Shown piece by piece: positions 4,903-5,227 of a stretch of 5,227 nucleotides of DNA. Every line of letters begins with the position of its first letter. Within the stretch, counting starts at the first letter, position 1. The position numbers and the translations under genes were made by a program. This DNA is from Syntrophomonadaceae bacterium (GTDB taxonomy: Bacteria > Bacillota > Dethiobacteria > PWVN01). The notes under the pieces are model-generated. The model was not told the origin of the DNA, searched no databases, and saw only the letters and a program-made list of their open reading frames with translations. Where the stretch lies: positions 1 through 5,227 of the forward strand of contig PWVN01000090.1 in assembly GCA_003561835.1 (NCBI GenBank), in the 5' to 3' direction.

Positions 4903-5227
4903 TGACAGACTACAGGAGCTACCTGCGGGAGGAACTGTTTCCCCAGATGTGGTGCGCCGGCTGCAGCCACGGCATTGCCCTGGGCTCCATCGCCCGGGCC
5001 ATGGCCGCCCTGAACCTGGAGCACCACAAGACGGTGGTTTCCACCGGGATCGGCTGCTGGGGGAAGGCCGACGATTATTTCCGCACCCATGTCTTCCACG
5101 GCACCCACGGCCGCGCCCTCTCCTTTGCCACGGGTATCAAGGTGGCCAAGCCGGAGCTGACGGTCCTGGCCCTCATGGGGGACGGGGACGGGGTGACCAT
5201 CGGCGGGAACCACTTCATCCATTCGGC
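4902..5227 (+). CDS. korB: 2-oxoacid:ferredoxin oxidoreductase beta subunit (KorB-like), 5' part
   Basis: This is the N-terminal part of the subunit that binds thiamine diphosphate and the proximal [4Fe-4S] cluster; 108 complete codons are visible before the window ends, out of roughly 250-290 expected. Cys18 and Cys21 in WCAGCSHG and Cys52 in TGIGCWGK match three of the four cluster ligands of the family; the fourth lies beyond the window. HGTHGRALSFATG (66-78) and GDGDGVTIGGNH (93-104) form the cofactor site, with the metal-binding Asp in GDGD. Lys55, three residues after the third Cys, matches the position of Lys49 in the Sulfolobus enzyme, implicated there in substrate choice. Ser22 replaces the Gly commonly found after the second Cys. 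The start ATG overlaps the korA stop by one base and has a perfect ribosome binding site. The assignment to the beta-subunit family is firm; the exact substrate is not. Confidence 0.95.
   Translation, partial: MTDYRSYLREELFPQMWCAGCSHGIALGSIARAMAALNLEHHKTVVSTGIGCWGKADDYFRTHVFHGTHGRALSFATGIKVAKPELTVLALMGDGDGVTIGGNHFIHS

Noticed and set aside
5177..5207. G-run cluster (GGGGGACGGGGACGGGG and a later GGG), possible G-quadruplex
   Set aside because: It encodes the conserved GDGDG cofactor motif of KorB, and the last loop would be long, so protein constraint explains it.

Overview
The window is a densely packed, single-strand gene block from what looks like a G+C-rich anaerobe. The coding DNA is roughly 60-65% G+C by eye. 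Shine-Dalgarno sequences are strong (AAGGAGG, GGAGGTG, AAGGAGGTG), and three of the six visible starts are GTG. Together with a ferredoxin-linked 2-oxoacid oxidoreductase, this suggests an anaerobic Firmicute of the Moorella / Pelotomaculum / Desulfotomaculum kind. That placement is inference; there is no rRNA or other taxonomic marker here.

All seven genes are on the + strand. The first four encode the steps of a short-chain acyl-CoA oxidation pathway: a thiolase (3' part only, to 427), a 3-hydroxyacyl-CoA dehydrogenase (459-1343), an acyl-CoA dehydrogenase (1437-2591) and an enoyl-CoA hydratase (2665-3444). Two G+C-rich hairpins lie between genes of this block: 1365-1386 before the acyl-CoA dehydrogenase and 2605-2633 before the hydratase. 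Neither is followed by the T tract of a normal intrinsic terminator. A 110-nt gap (3445-3554), visibly richer in A+T than its surroundings, then separates a second block. That block encodes a two-cluster ferredoxin subunit (3555-3779), an alpha subunit (3766-4902) and the start of a beta subunit (4902 to the window end) of a KorDAB-type 2-oxoacid:ferredoxin oxidoreductase. These three genes overlap and are probably translationally coupled.

Each of the first four proteins has a clear family assignment. Together they would take a saturated acyl-CoA through dehydrogenation, hydration, oxidation and thiolysis to acetyl-CoA. The acyl-CoA dehydrogenase carries an Arg (residue 84) that aligns without gaps with the Arg of glutaryl-CoA dehydrogenase that holds the substrate's free carboxylate, and its C-terminus is also glutaryl-CoA-dehydrogenase-like. 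The KorB fragment has a Lys three residues after its third cluster cysteine, the position reported in the Sulfolobus enzyme to influence use of 2-oxoglutarate. If both readings hold, the window could encode 2-oxodicarboxylate (for example 2-oxoadipate) to glutaryl-CoA to crotonyl-CoA to two acetyl-CoA. This is a hypothesis. The conservative reading is a general beta-oxidation cluster next to a 2-oxoglutarate:ferredoxin oxidoreductase. I saw no mobile element, CRISPR array, RNA gene or defence system, and no clearly unprecedented system.
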